From contig CAJNDS010002788.1 in assembly GCA_905221605.1 (NCBI GenBank), forward strand, positions 64,001 through 112,500: 48,500 bases of DNA, in the 5' to 3' direction. The first letter of the stretch is position 1. Every line of letters starts with the position of its first letter. The position numbers were made by a program, and so were the translations under genes. The notes below the pieces were generated by a model. That model was not told where the DNA came from and did not search any database. It worked only from the letters and a program-made list of their open reading frames with translations. This DNA is from Symbiodinium natans. Lineage: Eukaryota > Sar > Dinophyceae > Suessiales > Symbiodiniaceae. Shown in pieces: positions 22,290-33,477 of the stretch.

Positions 22290-23458
22290 TCAAGCCAAGG
22301 TCTGATGATTCGTGAGGGCCACAACGACACCGGACCTTGGATGGTCGTAGTGCTTTCCCCTGCAGCTTGCTGTTGACTGTTAGTGTGGAAGGCAGTTTTC
22401 ATTCCAGAGGCCGCGTGATGCAGCTTGTACAGTGGCCTGCGCGCGCCAACCGCTCGCGGGGGCGCCCGTACTGTGGGACCCCCATGTAGATTCCGAGGGC
22501 CGCGCAAGACCCCAAGTAGCCAGGGACATCCTAAAGCAGCATGGGTAGCTTGTAAACCACAAGGATTTCAGGAAACTGGATCTCCAGCCATGTTGGGCTA
22601 CTTGGGCCTTGGGCTCTTTCGGTTTCCACGGCCTTGTTGGGGATGTTGCGGGTCGTTAAGGGTTGAGATTTAAGATTGGGGACCTACATTATTATATTAC
22701 GATAGTAGTATTGATTATAGTATTCTGCCGTCAGAGGGTCGGGGTTCGTCGTTCTGGCCGTTGCCTAGATTCTGTGCCAGCAGCTCTCTCGGTTGTCCTT
22801 CTTCTCATGTAGCACCGTTCGATTTCTGATCTTGCTCTAAGTCATTGTTCTACTACCATCTCTGTTGGGCGAAGAAGGGTGCTGAAGAGGGCGCACTGCC
22901 GCCAAGGGCTGGCAATAGTTTTTGTGTCGGCTCCGCAACCGCTCCATGTACAGGTGTATGGACGTGTGCAGGCATCCAGCTAGCTTGGCCCTCAAGGACA
23001 GCGCATGACAGGCCCTCGGCCTAGCTGAGGCATCTGAGTGCAGAAGCGAAAAATGTCAAGGATGGAGCGAAGCCAAGAAGCTCTCAGACCCGCATGCTGC
23101 AACCGGCTTGCGCAACCTGTGTTCCCGCCTTTGCTATGTAGACCAAGCCTGCGTCAGCGATTGCAGACTGCGTCCCGGTACCACAGGTTCCCTTTCAAGC
23201 CTTGATTGTTTTACGCAAGAAGGATCAGGAATGTGCTCAATCATTTTTAGCATGGGCCTTCCTTCTTCTAATAGAGAACAAAGTGATTGAAGAATAGCTC
23301 TTGCGCAACTTCTTTGTCATAAACGGTTGCATGAGCTGTTACATGGTTCACAGGTTTGGCCAACGCTGCCCAGGAGTATGGTAGACAGCATAATTGAGCT
23401 GTCACAGAATGCCTTTTTTGCTTCCTCCAAGTACCTGTAACATGCCTTCAAGTAAGGT
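22290..23458. other. No recognised gene
   Basis: Apart from a short AT-rich TA/TTA patch (22685-22725), I see neither repeat nor domain here. Frames such as 22425-22673 lack coding character. Confidence 0.4.
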
Positions 23459-23618
23459 GTGGGGTCGGATCATGCCGGATTGGTTACGTGTGCAGCAGGA
23501 TCGTATCTGTCAGATGTCATGGAGGGCCCAACTTGAATTGACCGCTGAGATGCGTGACACCTCGTCCATGCTTCTCACCATGCTGGAGCTAGATGACAGA
23601 TGCAGCAAAACAAAAACA
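23459..23618 (+). CDS. Possible isolated exon, helical
   Basis: After caagtaag the frame reads VWGRIMPDWLRVQQDRICQM, then SWRAQLELTAEMRDTSSMLL and TMLELDDRCSKT. Balanced composition and amphipathic heptads suggest coding. No family recognised, no flanking exon identified. Confidence 0.33.
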
Positions 23619-25102
23619 GCTGCCAGATCATTGTCCTTATTGTTGGCTTGTTGCGTGAATACTCCGACCCTGAAGGGCGATGGCTCGTGATCTGGTCGAA
23701 GGGTGCACCTCTGCTTAGCACAGGTTGCGAACGCCCTGCTGCCAAAACGCTGAACCCCCAAATGGATTTAACATCCCCTTCGTCCACGTCGGGCTTGCGG
23801 CAGTCATTGTTTTTGCATTGGGTGGACAACGAAGGCAGCAGCTTTTACTGGCATGATGTTCAACCAGCTACATAAGTGACATAGTGTTACAAACATGTAT
23901 ACCGAACATGTGGCACAACTCGCGCACAAGGAGTTCGTAGTATATGTTCGTCTCCCTTTGTCCACAGCCCCCTTACTTGTCAAGACTTGCGGAGCTTCCT
24001 TGGCCCCACATCAGGATCTGCTTTATGTGTTCGCGCTGTGCCCAGTCACACTCAGAAGTTCAACATTCGAAAACAATTCCGACAACATAATGCAGGCGCC
24101 TGCATGTTCGTAGCTTTCATGAGGTTTGTGCTCATCAGCGTAAAACAGCGCACAGCAAAAGGGGACATTCATCTTGAAGAGTTGCGTCTCAGCTCCGGTG
24201 CCTTTGCGGGCGCCTTTGCATCCACGATTCAGACATGCGAAGCATACTTAGTGTAGTGATGCAAAATCCTAGATGCCCATCCCAAAGTACATGTTGTGTT
24301 TGTAGGGTTGCTGTGAATTCGCCTTGCCAATGTTGCCCGTTTTTGCCTGAATTCTATGTGTGTCCCCTTCTTTCCATTGAAGGTGTACCGTAGTACTCGT
24401 ACAGAAGGCAGTGCTAGCCCGGCATATGTTTGCCCGCGCACGCTCGACTGTCCCTCCGCCGATGACAACATCATTCGCGAATTTTTTGCGACCGTACGAT
24501 GCAAGCCACAGCGTCCTTTAGATGAATCCTTTGACATAAAGGCATCTCTCTTTGCTTTGCTCGATGCCTTTTTGGAATGGATGCTCTTCGGATACAGTCG
24601 CAGTAGAGTCTGAAATGGCATACCAGGGCATACCTTTGCAGGATTCAGAGTGCCGGAAGCAGCTTGACAAAATGCACCATTTTGGTCCTAAGGCTCAAGG
24701 AGCAGCTGCAAGCCCTTTTTCTACACAGTTGTAGATTAAAGCCCTGACTAAGGTTGTCAGCAAAGCTTTTTTTCCAACAGCAATCAGTTCAGATCTGCAA
24801 CTCCATGGGGTGAACCTCCGTGGCTTCTTGCTCGCCCGCCACCCATGGAGGTGCGGATGTTGCAGGTTTTGCATGTTCAGAGCACCTTGCATGGCAGAGG
24901 TTCTAGAGCTGATCGTGGTAGATTCTGCAGAAACCCAAATGTTGTGTGCCAGCACCCACGAGCCATTGCTGGGAAGAACTGCTCCACTCGGAGTGCACAG
25001 GCGACCGCATGTGCAGGTCGGAGGTTGCATATGCCTGTTGCAGCCCTTCAATGACTGGATGCACCGAGGCACTTCACTCTGGACAAGAAGCCTTGCTTGC
25101 AG
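23619..25102. other. No firm gene
   Basis: Several 60-100 codon frames occur (for example 24356-24613 ending LDAFLEWMLFGYSRSRV, and 24810-25106), none with a recognisable domain. The last may include an exon of the following gene. Confidence 0.3.
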
Positions 25103-25239
25103 CTGACAAAGCACGCGGTCTGGGCTACAAGAGCGGCAATGTGAGGGTCCGCGTGAAGCAAGTAGACAGCCCCAAAGGGCAGGTCTATGTCGGATTCATT
25201 GATGGTTTCGAAGCCTGGGTGCAGAGGGACGAGCTTGAG
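25103..25239 (+). CDS. Exon with OB/S1-like strand pattern
   Basis: A clean acceptor (ccttgcttgcag) leads into ADKARGLGYKSGNVRVRVKQ, VDSPKGQVYVGFIDGFEAW and VQRDELE, then a possible GC donor. The alternation VRVRVKQVD-x4-GQVYVGFIDGFEAWV recalls two strands and the turn of an S1/OB nucleic-acid-binding barrel, but one exon is too little for a firm call. Flanking exons were not found. Confidence 0.45.
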
Positions 25240-27155
25240 GCTGGGACACTGCGTGTTTATGTGTTTTGCAACTGCTAGATATTGTACGGTGGGTTTGGGT
25301 GGGTCGGGGGAGGGTGGGTGTCTGCATGTATCACGGGGCATCGCGACAGAGTGCATTCATTAGCGCCAAATACCGCAAACTGGGTCTGCTTGAGGGGTCT
25401 AGGGCAACCCTGGGGTGCGGGAGCGGACACTCTTGGGCCCTTCAATTTGCTCCACGCGGATGGGACAGGCCGTCACCGAAAACCAAGAAACTGACAACAT
25501 ACGGTAATGTTGAGAACCACGGACTTAGTGTCATGTTGATTGTCATGTTTCCAAGAAACCCAGATTCCCTCAACGCTGAAATTGCGGGGGGCCCAAGTGA
25601 TTCTCGATCTGTTCGTTTCAAGCTTGCCATGTCGTTCTGGTGTCCTGAATTGTTCCGAGAGGATGTTTGGTGAATTACGCTTTGATATGAGACCCTTTTG
25701 GCTCGATCTGGACTCAAAGTGGTGTTGAGACACTCTTCGGTGTTGAGACACCCTTTGGTTCAAAGTCTTTCGGTTTCTGTCAAACTGGTCTTGAAACACC
25801 CTTTTGGTTCAACATTTTTTTGTTTCCAGCCAAGTGGTGTTGAGACACCCTTGTGGCTCGATCTGGAGACTTGCGTGAAGCAGGAGGCACACTACCGCAA
25901 TATCAACACGAAGGTACTTGGGCTGCAGCCTGACGACATCACAACGCGAGTACATGTTTCGGCTGGGGGTGCGTTGTGAGTCACGTGTTCGCTCAGTCAG
26001 CCCCTTCAATTGGGAACTGGTCACTGAGACCACCATCCCAAGAGAGAACGTTTTGCTCACGACCGAGATAATTTTAAACGCTGCGCGTCGACCGCCTCGG
26101 CCGCCGAAGAACCCACATCTGGCAAAGGGGGCGGCGGGCTTGGCAAGGGAGCGGAATCAGGGGTCCATAGAGAAGCTCTGACGCCACGTGGCCGAGGCCC
26201 AGGCGAGTCTCAAGTTTGTGCCATGTGGGAAGATGATGGCGATGGCGGTTATGGCGACGACGGGGCTGCTGTTGGTGATGCATGACGAGGATATACGAGG
26301 ATGATGTGATGATGTTGATGAGGAACTCCGCAAGGCTGACGGTAGCCTTTGTCCGCGTGGCAGGGGTTTCAGAGCACATGACAGGCTTGGGCAAGGTGTT
26401 TCCACGGAGCAGTCGAAGGCTAGTGTCGCATAGTTTCGAGTTGACCACAATGTTTTCGTCAAATCAGTGCCTGACAGGCCGTTGCCTCGACGCAAAAAAG
26501 CCACTGGAAGCCTGAGAGCCACGGGGTGCCCAGAAACCAGTCCGAAGAAGGTGAGGAAGGCCTGGCCGAGAGGACCGCCTGCTATCACAGCCCTCTCTGT
26601 ACCTCTACGACCCCACTCCAGGTCTTCTGAAGAGCAGCCACACTTTCGAGCTTTGCGAAGCGATCCAGTCGCTGTGGAAGCACCTGGGGCTTGAGGTGCG
26701 CACATCTGGTGAAGGGTGAGTGGGTAGCTGCAGTGTCAGGGCGGACTCGTCGAAGCTCCCGCTACTTTGCAAAAGCTTCTGCGTGACTAAGGATTTGTCC
26801 GAGAAATTTAATCGCAAGATATCGCAAGCAAATCGGGCTTGAAGCTTTGAAGCTTTGAAGCTTTCAAGGTTCCCAACCCGATTTCAGTTCCAAGCTTTCC
26901 GAGGCTCCTAAGCCCTATTTGAGGGCCCTAAAAAACTCTTTCGAATTCCCCCCTTTCCACGGCCGATTTCAAACATACCTGTTTCCCAAACAGGATGCGT
27001 TTGGGGTCCTCTCCTCAGAAAAAGAAGTGTCACGCGCTTGGTTAGATTGGTGTCACGCGGTTGGGCCCGTGGTCTCCCATGGTCTCCGATCATGAGCGCA
27101 ATTGGGGCCGGGTGGGTGTCATGCGGTTTGGGTCCGTGGTCTCCCACGGTCCGGA
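25240..27155. other. No firm gene; degenerate repeats
   Basis: A degenerate repeat of ACACCCTTTTGGYTC occupies 25690-25870. A short frame at 25918-26181 (SVSPFNWELVTETTIPRENV in part) could be an exon. At 26838-26865 there is a small (gaagcttt)n run. Otherwise nothing recognised. Confidence 0.35.
25690..25870 (+). repeat. Degenerate 47-60 bp units, core GTTGAGACACCCTTTTGG
   Basis: Cores at about 25689, 25743, 25790 and 25838 read (GTTGAG)ACACCCTTTTGGYTCRA with substitutions. Units are 47-60 bases apart. See the finding on possible spliced-leader resemblance. Confidence 0.6.
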
Positions 27156-27470
27156 TCCACCCAGAAACCTGTGCTGGTACCGTAATCGTGGCCCTATTAA
27201 GGGTTGTGAATATGCCCCAGAAGTCCTAAATCCTATACCCCTAAAAGAGCTCCTGTTGTGTTTCCAAAAACCTTTATGACCGCTTTAGAGTTGCAACTCT
27301 GCTTGCTCTGCGAAAAGGTTTTATAGAAGCGCAAAACACATCCGATGTTTTTCCTAATGTTTGCACTTTCAGAACACTGCAGAAGTAAGAGCATGTCCCT
27401 GCAAGGTCTGTCGTATGTTCCCTCTCTTCGTGCTCGTAGCGTTTGGTGAGGGCCCTAGAAGTTTGGCGCA
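27156..27470 (+). repeat. Interspersed repeat, copy 1
   Basis: Begins near acccagaaacctgtgctggt, continues with cgtaatcgtgg, gggttgtgaatatgcccc, the palindrome agagttgcaactct (27289-27302), tttttcctaatgtttgcact and ttcgtgctcgtag. It matches copies at 28450-28735 and 28808-29170. It lacks the gggtggtttaagcaaatg block of the others. No ORF. Confidence 0.75.
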
Positions 27471-27559
27471 TGTCCCATCCCTTCGTGGTAGGGTCCTAGA
27501 GGTTAGGCCTGACAGTCCTAGAATCATAACGTGCTTGAAGGGCCCAGCGTGCGAGGTTT

Positions 27560-27835
27560 GAAGGTTTCAGAGAGGCCTCTTGGGGGTTGGTCCTTGTGTG
27601 TGCGAAAAGACTGAGCGTGTTCAACTAGCGTCCTGCTTTTTGGGGACCAGCGTACTCAAATAGTGCCCAAGTTTTGGGGACCGAGGCGTGTTCAACTAGC
27701 ATCCTGCTTTGCAGGACCGAGCGTACTCAAATAGCACCCAAGTTTTTGGACCGAGCGCGTTCAACTAGCATCCTGCTTTTTGGGACCGAGCGTACTCAAA
27801 TTGCACCCAATATTGCACCCAAGTTTTAGGGACTG
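27560..27835 (+). repeat. Tandem units, GCGTRYTCAAMTAGCRYCC
   Basis: Phrases such as gcgt(g/a)ttcaactagc(g/a)tcctgctttt and gcgtactcaaatagcacccaag alternate five or six times between 27610 and 27820. Degenerate tandem array, non-coding. Confidence 0.65.
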
Positions 27836-28000
27836 CCCTTTCTAGAACACTGTAGAAGTAAAACCATATCCCTTAGAGGTTTGTCGTATGTCCCCTCCCT
27901 TTGTGCTCGTAGGGTTTGGTGAGGGCCTTGAAGTTTGTCGCATGTCCCTGCCCTTGGTGCTTGCACGCTGATATCGTAAGCAACTAGCACCCCAACTGCA

Positions 28001-28050
28001 CCCTGATGACCAAATAGCTCGCGCCATGGCGCGAGCCATTTGGTCGCAGG
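28001..28050. repeat. Near-perfect hairpin, GACCAAATAGCTCGCGCC arms
   Basis: The left arm, gaccaaatagctcgcgcc (28008-28025), is mirrored by ggcgcgagccatttggtc with one mismatch, sharing the central ATGG. One-armed copies occur near 28253, 28410 and 28753. Confidence 0.8.
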
Positions 28051-28139
28051 GGAAACATCCATGGAGTTTTAACACGCTGAAACCCGTTTTCAGGGCAACA
28101 CGCTCTGACAAAATGCGTTAGCACAGGTCTTTTTGTGCG

Positions 28140-28322
28140 GTTTTTGACACGGTCTTTTTCCACAAAAAGAGGGTGGTCTTTTTTTGTGCGAAAAGACCGT
28201 GTCAAAAACTCCCAAAGACGTGTGCTGGTAACGTAATCGTGGCTCCATAACTCGGCGCGAGCTACTTGGTCAGAGCTTTTAGGGGATTGATTATACGGGG
28301 CCACGATTACGTTACCAGCACA
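28140..28322. repeat. Two adjacent foldbacks (28140-28209 and 28221-28322)
   Basis: The first pairs gtttttgacacggtcttttt (28140-28159) with its complement at 28190-28209, one mismatch. The second pairs tgtgctggtaacgtaatcg and the following tgg (28221-28243) with a perfect complement at 28300-28322, enclosing a ggcgcgagctacttggtc segment. The second arms also form the start of the interspersed repeat copies, suggesting a common mobile foldback family. Confidence 0.8.
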
Positions 28323-28449
28323 CAGGCTTTTGGGCGTCAGAACTCCGGGTGCGGACCTGCGCGGACCCCGGTATTTTCTGGCCATTGTACGGGGGAGAGG
28401 GGGGAGTCTGAGCTATTTGGTCATCAGGGCGCAGATGGGCTAGTTGCTT

Positions 28450-28735
28450 ACGATGAAACCCAAAAACCTTTGCTGGTAACATAATCGTGGCTCCATAAGG
28501 GTTGTGAATATGCCCCTGAAATCCTAAACCCTATGCCACTACAGAGGGTGGTTTAAGCAAATGCGTACCCCCTTGTGGGAAGAGCTCCTGCGGCGTTTCC
28601 CAAAACCTCAAAAACCGTTTTAGCGTTGCAACTCTGCTTGCTTTGCGAAAAGGTTTTATTCGAGGGCCTTTCAAGTTTGTCGCATGTCCCCTCCCTTCGT
28701 GCTCGTAGGATGAGGGCCCCTGGAGGTTAGGCCTG
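28450..28735 (+). repeat. Interspersed repeat, copy 2
   Basis: Same order of phrases as copy 1 (acctttgctggtaacataatcg, gggttgtgaatatgcccc, gcgttgcaactctgcttgc). The palindrome has one change. The end is rearranged: it passes from ggttttat directly to gagggcc, lacking the cctaatgtttgcac block. Confidence 0.75.
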
Positions 28736-28807
28736 AAAATCCTACGAAGCTTTGGCGCGAGCTATTTGGTCATCAGGGCGCAGATGGGGCCAGGTGCTTC
28801 CGGTGAA

Positions 28808-29170
28808 ACCCAAAAACCTGTGCTGGTAACGTAATCGTGGCTTTATAAGGGTTGTGAATATGCCCTTGAAATCCTAAACCCTATGCCGCTAAAAAAGGGT
28901 GGTTTAAGCAAATGCTTATCCGGCTTATCCTTTCGGTGGGAAGAGCTCCTGCAGCGTTTCAAAAATAACCTTTTTAACCGTTTTAGAGTTGCAACTCTGC
29001 TTGCTCTGGGAAAAGGTTCTTTTGAAGCGCAAAAAACATCCTATGTTTTTCCTAATGTTTGCACTTTCAGAACACTGTAGATTTAAACGCATATCCCTTA
29101 GAGGTTTGTCGTGTGTCCCCTCCGTTTGTGCTCGTAGGGTTTGGTGAGGTCCCTAGAAGTTTGTCGCCCG
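28808..29170 (+). repeat. Interspersed repeat, copy 3 (longest)
   Basis: Runs from cccaaaaacctgtgctggta through taagggttgtgaatatgccc, gggtggtttaagcaaatgc, the agagttgcaactct palindrome (28984-28997), cctaatgtttgcactttcag and ttagaggtttgtcg to gtccctagaagtttgtcgcc. This is probably the most complete copy. The last part is also repeated at 27840-27940. Confidence 0.75.
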
Positions 29171-29800
29171 TCCTTTCCCTTCGTGCTCGTAGGGTGACAT
29201 CGTCATTCTTCGCCCGTTGCATTCACAGAGCGTCCGGTCGTCCACGTCACTTGGGCAGCGTGTAAACAGATGAAAACAAAATCCAAAAGTAGAATTAGAG
29301 TGGTGTTTTGCGACCAACCATGATCCCACATGCATGCCGGGGCATGCCCAATGCATCTTTCGTCGCTCGAAAAAAGCCTTTGACAATGGTTGCCCGTCGT
29401 GTTGAAGTCTGCATTTGTCCTCGTTCGTGAATTCTTCGATTCACTTGTTTTCGACCCTCAGTGTAGGATTGTTGAACATGTTGGGGCGCTCAAAAGCTTT
29501 TGTCTCGAATCTGCGTCTCAAGTTTAACGTGGGCCCGAATCTTGGTGAAAAGCTTAACATGTTGGGATACGTTGGGCATTTCTTCTGGTGTCTTGCATCC
29601 GGGGCCTGCATCCGGGGTCTATGTCTTTTCCGCGCGGGGTCAAGTCTATTGTGGTATGGAAAATCGCGCGGGTGACGAAAAACTCATCTGGCATGTCCCG
29701 GGTGCATGTGGGATCGTGGTTCACCAATCTATTTCCCAAACAGTTCTACTGTTGGGGTCCTCAATTCGTTTAAGGAATTGCCGGCATTCTGGTGAGCATT
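29171..29800. other. No recognised feature
   Basis: Unique-looking sequence between the interspersed repeat and the minisatellite. No gene recognised. Confidence 0.4.
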
Positions 29801-29814
29801 GCCGGGTTCCTGGG

Positions 29815-30660
29815 CACCATGTCTCCCTTTGTCTCCCTTTGTCTCCCTTCATGTGGGTGGCCTTCGCCGGGTTCCTGAGCGTCTTGTCTCTGTCTCCCTT
29901 TGTCTCCCTTCATGTGGGTGGCCTTTGCGGGGTTCCTGGCGTCTTGTCTCCCTTTGTCTCCCTCCATGTGGGTGGCCTTTGCCGGGTTCCTGGGCGTCTC
30001 TGTCTCCCTTTGTCTCCCTTAGTCTTCCTTCATGTGGGTGGCCTTTGCTGGGTTCCTGAGCGTCTTGTCTCCCTTTGTTTCCCCTTGTCTCCTTTTGTTA
30101 CGCTTCATGCGGGTGGCCTTTGCCGGGTTCCTGGGCGTCTTGTCTCCCTTTGTCTCCCGTCATGTGGGTGGCCTTTGCCGGGTTCCTGACCGTCTTGTCT
30201 CCCTTTGTCTCCCTTCGTCTTCCTTCATGTGGTGGCCTTTGCCGGGTTCCTGGGCGTCTTGTCTCCCTTCGTCTCCTTGTGTCTCCCTTTGTCTCCCTTT
30301 GTCTCGCTTTCCTTCATGCGGGTGGCCTTTGCCGGGTTCCTGGGCGTCTTGTCTCCCTTTGTCTCCCTTCATGTGGGTGGCCTTTGCCGGGTTCCTGGGC
30401 GTCTCTGTCTCCCTTTGTCTCCCTTAGTCTTCCTTCATGTGGGTGGCCTTTGCCGGGTTACTGAAGGTCTCGCTTTTCTTTGTTTCCCATGGTCTCCCTT
30501 TGTCTCCCCTCATGTGGGTGGCCTTTGCCTTTGCCGGGTTCCTGGGCGACCTGTTTCAATTTGTCTCCCTTTGTCTCTCTTCATGTGGGTGGCCTTTGCC
30601 GGGTTCCTGGGCGTCTTGTCTCCCTTTGTCTCCTCATCTCCGTTCATGCGGGTGGCTTTT
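29815..30660 (+). repeat. Minisatellite of about 55 bp with nested TCTCCCTTTG 10-mers
   Basis: About 13 units contain catgygggtggcctttgccgggttcctgggcgtcttg, beginning at 29849, 29909, 29964, 30030, 30106, 30161, 30226, 30315, 30369, 30436, 30510, 30579 and 30646. Spacing varies from 54 to 89 bases because the tctccctttg segment repeats one to five times within a unit. All three frames are open (for example VGGLCRVPGRLVSLCLP), an effect of the repeat rather than evidence of a gene. Confidence 0.9.
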
Positions 30661-31876
30661 TCCCGCTTCCTCCCTTCCCGCCCCCTCAACCCGATGTTTT
30701 CAATTTACTTAAGCCTCTTGTGTCTATTTCCTCCATTTACTTTAACTTCGTTTGGTGCGTAACTTCAATTTGCTGACACCTATTCGTTGTGCTCCCTTGA
30801 ACCAATCTTGCTTTCGCAAGACTTTGGAAAAACTTACCTATCTGCACGGGCTTGTCGTGCCTGATGCGGCAAGTTTTCTTAAACCTTTCGGAAAAACCAA
30901 GGTTCCGCCCGGTGCATCATGTTAGGTTTGGGCAAAGGTTGGTTTGAGTCGGGTTTGTGCGGTTTAGGGGTTGGAGTTTTTGCAAGTGCTTGCCGGCTCG
31001 CAGAGATGCCAAGTGCCACAGAGGCGGAGGAAGATGCCACGGAGGCCAGTTCGGAAACATACGTTAGTGACTCTGATTGTGCCTGTGCGTGCAAGTTTTT
31101 GACACTGGGGGCTTAGATCCGACATGCCCATTCATTGCCCTGTAACTGTAAACCTTAACCCCCGAAACGCTATCAGGCAAACGGTCGCACGTTGAACTCC
31201 TTTTTACCAATGACGCCGTATCGATGTAGTCATCTTTGCAGGGGCCCTGATTATTTTAATTTTCCGCATTGTGATTCGCTGCTCAAGACCAAACCCCGCG
31301 CTGCATGTGTGATGTCGCCAAGACCAGGTGGTGCGGAAATGTCTGGAACCATACCTTGGGGCCAAGTATGCCAATGTCAAGACGACAAAGGGGGCAAAAT
31401 TCAGGCAGCGCGCTGCGTAGCAGCTTTGTCAGGATGATGCTCTGTGCATGTGGATGTTACTCACCACTGCAGGATGTCGCAATGCCAGAGCGCTCTGCGA
31501 CATGTAGTTCCAACCAATGCAGCTGCATGATCTTTCCACTCACCCATCAGGGCCCTGACGCTTTCCTACTTTGCTGGAAATGATGCAGCTTGCATGCAAG
31601 ATGGCTTTGGCCTGTCACCACTTGAAGACACTCACAAGCCTCAGAAGACCTCACTCCTGTGAACAAACGGTAAACTGCCCTTGGTGGTGGTGTGGATGGC
31701 AGCACTCGTTCACATGCTTGATCCTAAGGGCGCCCTCGGGAACCTCATGGCAGTCTTTGAGAAGACAGGTCTGCGCAGCAGCAGCAGCATCAGTGGTAAG
31801 GGGCTGTCAGGATGAAGGGGTGTCGTGGGTGGTTCATGACAGGCCGGTTCGTTCATGTTGAGCAGAGACCCACGGA
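30661..31876. other. No firm gene
   Basis: Short frames only. One, 30985-31110, gives acidic AEMPSATEAEEDATEASSET and could be an exon end. Nothing else recognised. Confidence 0.3.
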
Positions 31877-32437
31877 GTGCGTTTGGGTGGCCTTGGGATT
31901 TGGCGTTTAGCTGCCCAACTTGCTGCTCCGGACACTTGGCGCATCTCGGCACCCAGGGAGAAGGCGAAAGACGATTTAGCGAAGAATCCGAGGGCTGATG
32001 ACAAGATGAAGCAGGACTTGCGTGACTCGATGTCCGCCGATGCACTGTCGTGGCGGGGCGTGGCGTGGAGTTGTGCAGGAGAAGCTGGCCAGAACGCAGC
32101 AGGCGCCGTTGATGGAACTGTCGGTTGGGGCATGGTAGCTCGCTGTACCAGCAAACCGGGGAACATCGAGGAGCAGTTTCTCTCAAAAAGAAACATGTGT
32201 GGTCTGAGCCGCATTTCGCAGTGGCAGGACATCAAGAAGGTGTGGGATGCCGTCGAGAAAGCGCGAACTTTGCTGAAAGACCAAAGGACCCAGGGTGCTA
32301 GCGTAGGAGGGCCGTGCCATGAATGGATTCCGAATGCCCGAACTTTGGCCCGAACTCCGGTGCTCCCAGAAACCAGGGTTCTTGCCACATGCAAGGTTTG
32401 CTCTGTGCTCGTGCTTGAGGGCTGCAACCTCTCATAA
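31877..32437 (+). CDS. Hypothetical protein exon (low confidence)
   Basis: A 186-codon frame with balanced composition, for example REKAKDDLAKNPRADDKMKQ and KPGNIEEQFLSKRNMCGLSR, then QWQDIKKVWDAVEKARTLL. It has no ATG near its beginning and is likely part of a spliced gene. The overlapping 332-codon minus frame (32832-31834) is Ser/Arg/Leu/Cys-rich with no domain and is treated as a shadow. No family recognised. Confidence 0.35.
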   Translation: MRLGGLGIWRLAAQLAAPDTWRISAPREKAKDDLAKNPRADDKMKQDLRDSMSADALSWRGVAWSCAGEAGQNAAGAVDGTVGWGMVARCTSKPGNIEEQFLSKRNMCGLSRISQWQDIKKVWDAVEKARTLLKDQRTQGASVGGPCHEWIPNARTLARTPVLPETRVLATCKVCSVLVLEGCNLS

Positions 32438-33477
32438 AGCCTGCAGAAATCGCTCCAAAGGGCAACCGTGAGACCATTGTGCTTTCTTGAGGAGGGACGC
32501 CTGGCTACCAAAGTGGCTTTCTTCCTTCCTCGTCCCGGAGGCGACTTCAGACGGTCACTGTCTGATTGTTTGCATTCAGTTTCCCCACATGCACGCTCAC
32601 TCTCTGGATGTGCAGGTGGTTGCCAGCAGGACCAAGGCGGAATTTTGAGGGGACTGCGCTGTGATGTCGTTGTGTGGAAGCCGAACAAGTCTGAGCATGC
32701 TCTCACCGTATGTAGGGTGGACAGTACAGCATATCCACCTGCAGTGCACAGAGCCGCTTCTGCGAGAACATTGCTCAGGAGGCCGATGGGAATGGTGATA
32801 GGCATGAAGACGACACAAGATTCTCGACGCAATTGAGGAAGTTTGCCCTTGGCCTTCTGTCAGCCGAATGTGACTGTCGCTTATCGGGAGGGCGGTCCAA
32901 TGCAGATATAGTTTTTCGCACAGATCGTGTTCGTTGATAAACTCAAACCGTCGCATTTCGGGGCAAGACCCGGCTTAGGTGGCTGGCTTGCGAAACATGC
33001 AGGCGGTGGCCGGTTGTATGTCGGGCCAAGAACCTTCATCCTTTTCAGCCCACCTTCTAGAATACTAGAATGTGGTACCCCGATGATGTGCCTACAACAC
33101 GTCTCACATGAAAAATGTTGCAGTCGTTCGGCACTGGCAGGCACTTTGTGTCATCTTCTGCCTGGCTTGGGTGGAGTGACGCCCAGCCTGTTGGGATACT
33201 TTCCGTACATGCCTGGGGGGATGTAGAAGGCGCAAAGGAGTAGTTGGAAACACAAGAATCCGAGGAACTACGAGAGGAGCCTCAACGTCGTCGGCGACAG
33301 GCCTCGAGGTGCGCAGCAGAGAAAAAGCAAGCTTATCCCAGCCGCTAGACGCAACAGCCCTAAAGCAGTAGGTGTTTGTCCATTTAGGCGTCCACCAAGT
33401 GCAGGGTCTACAGGGCGCAGGACTAAAAAGTTCTTCACCAAAGAAGATAGGGGACTCCCAGACCTGATATCTTGCAG
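32438..33477. other. No firm gene
   Basis: A + frame at 32468-32836 includes a plausible short piece (LRGLRCDVVVWKPNKSEHAL after a gccagcag acceptor). Otherwise nothing recognised. Confidence 0.3.

Noticed and set aside
29500-30762. Overlapping 129-229 codon frames with VGGLCRVPGRL units
   Set aside because: Period-55 minisatellite shifts frame every unit, so no single protein repeat is maintained.
31834-32832. 332-codon minus-strand frame
   Set aside because: Typical shadow composition (Ser, Arg, Cys, His); the overlapping + frame is better balanced, though itself weak.
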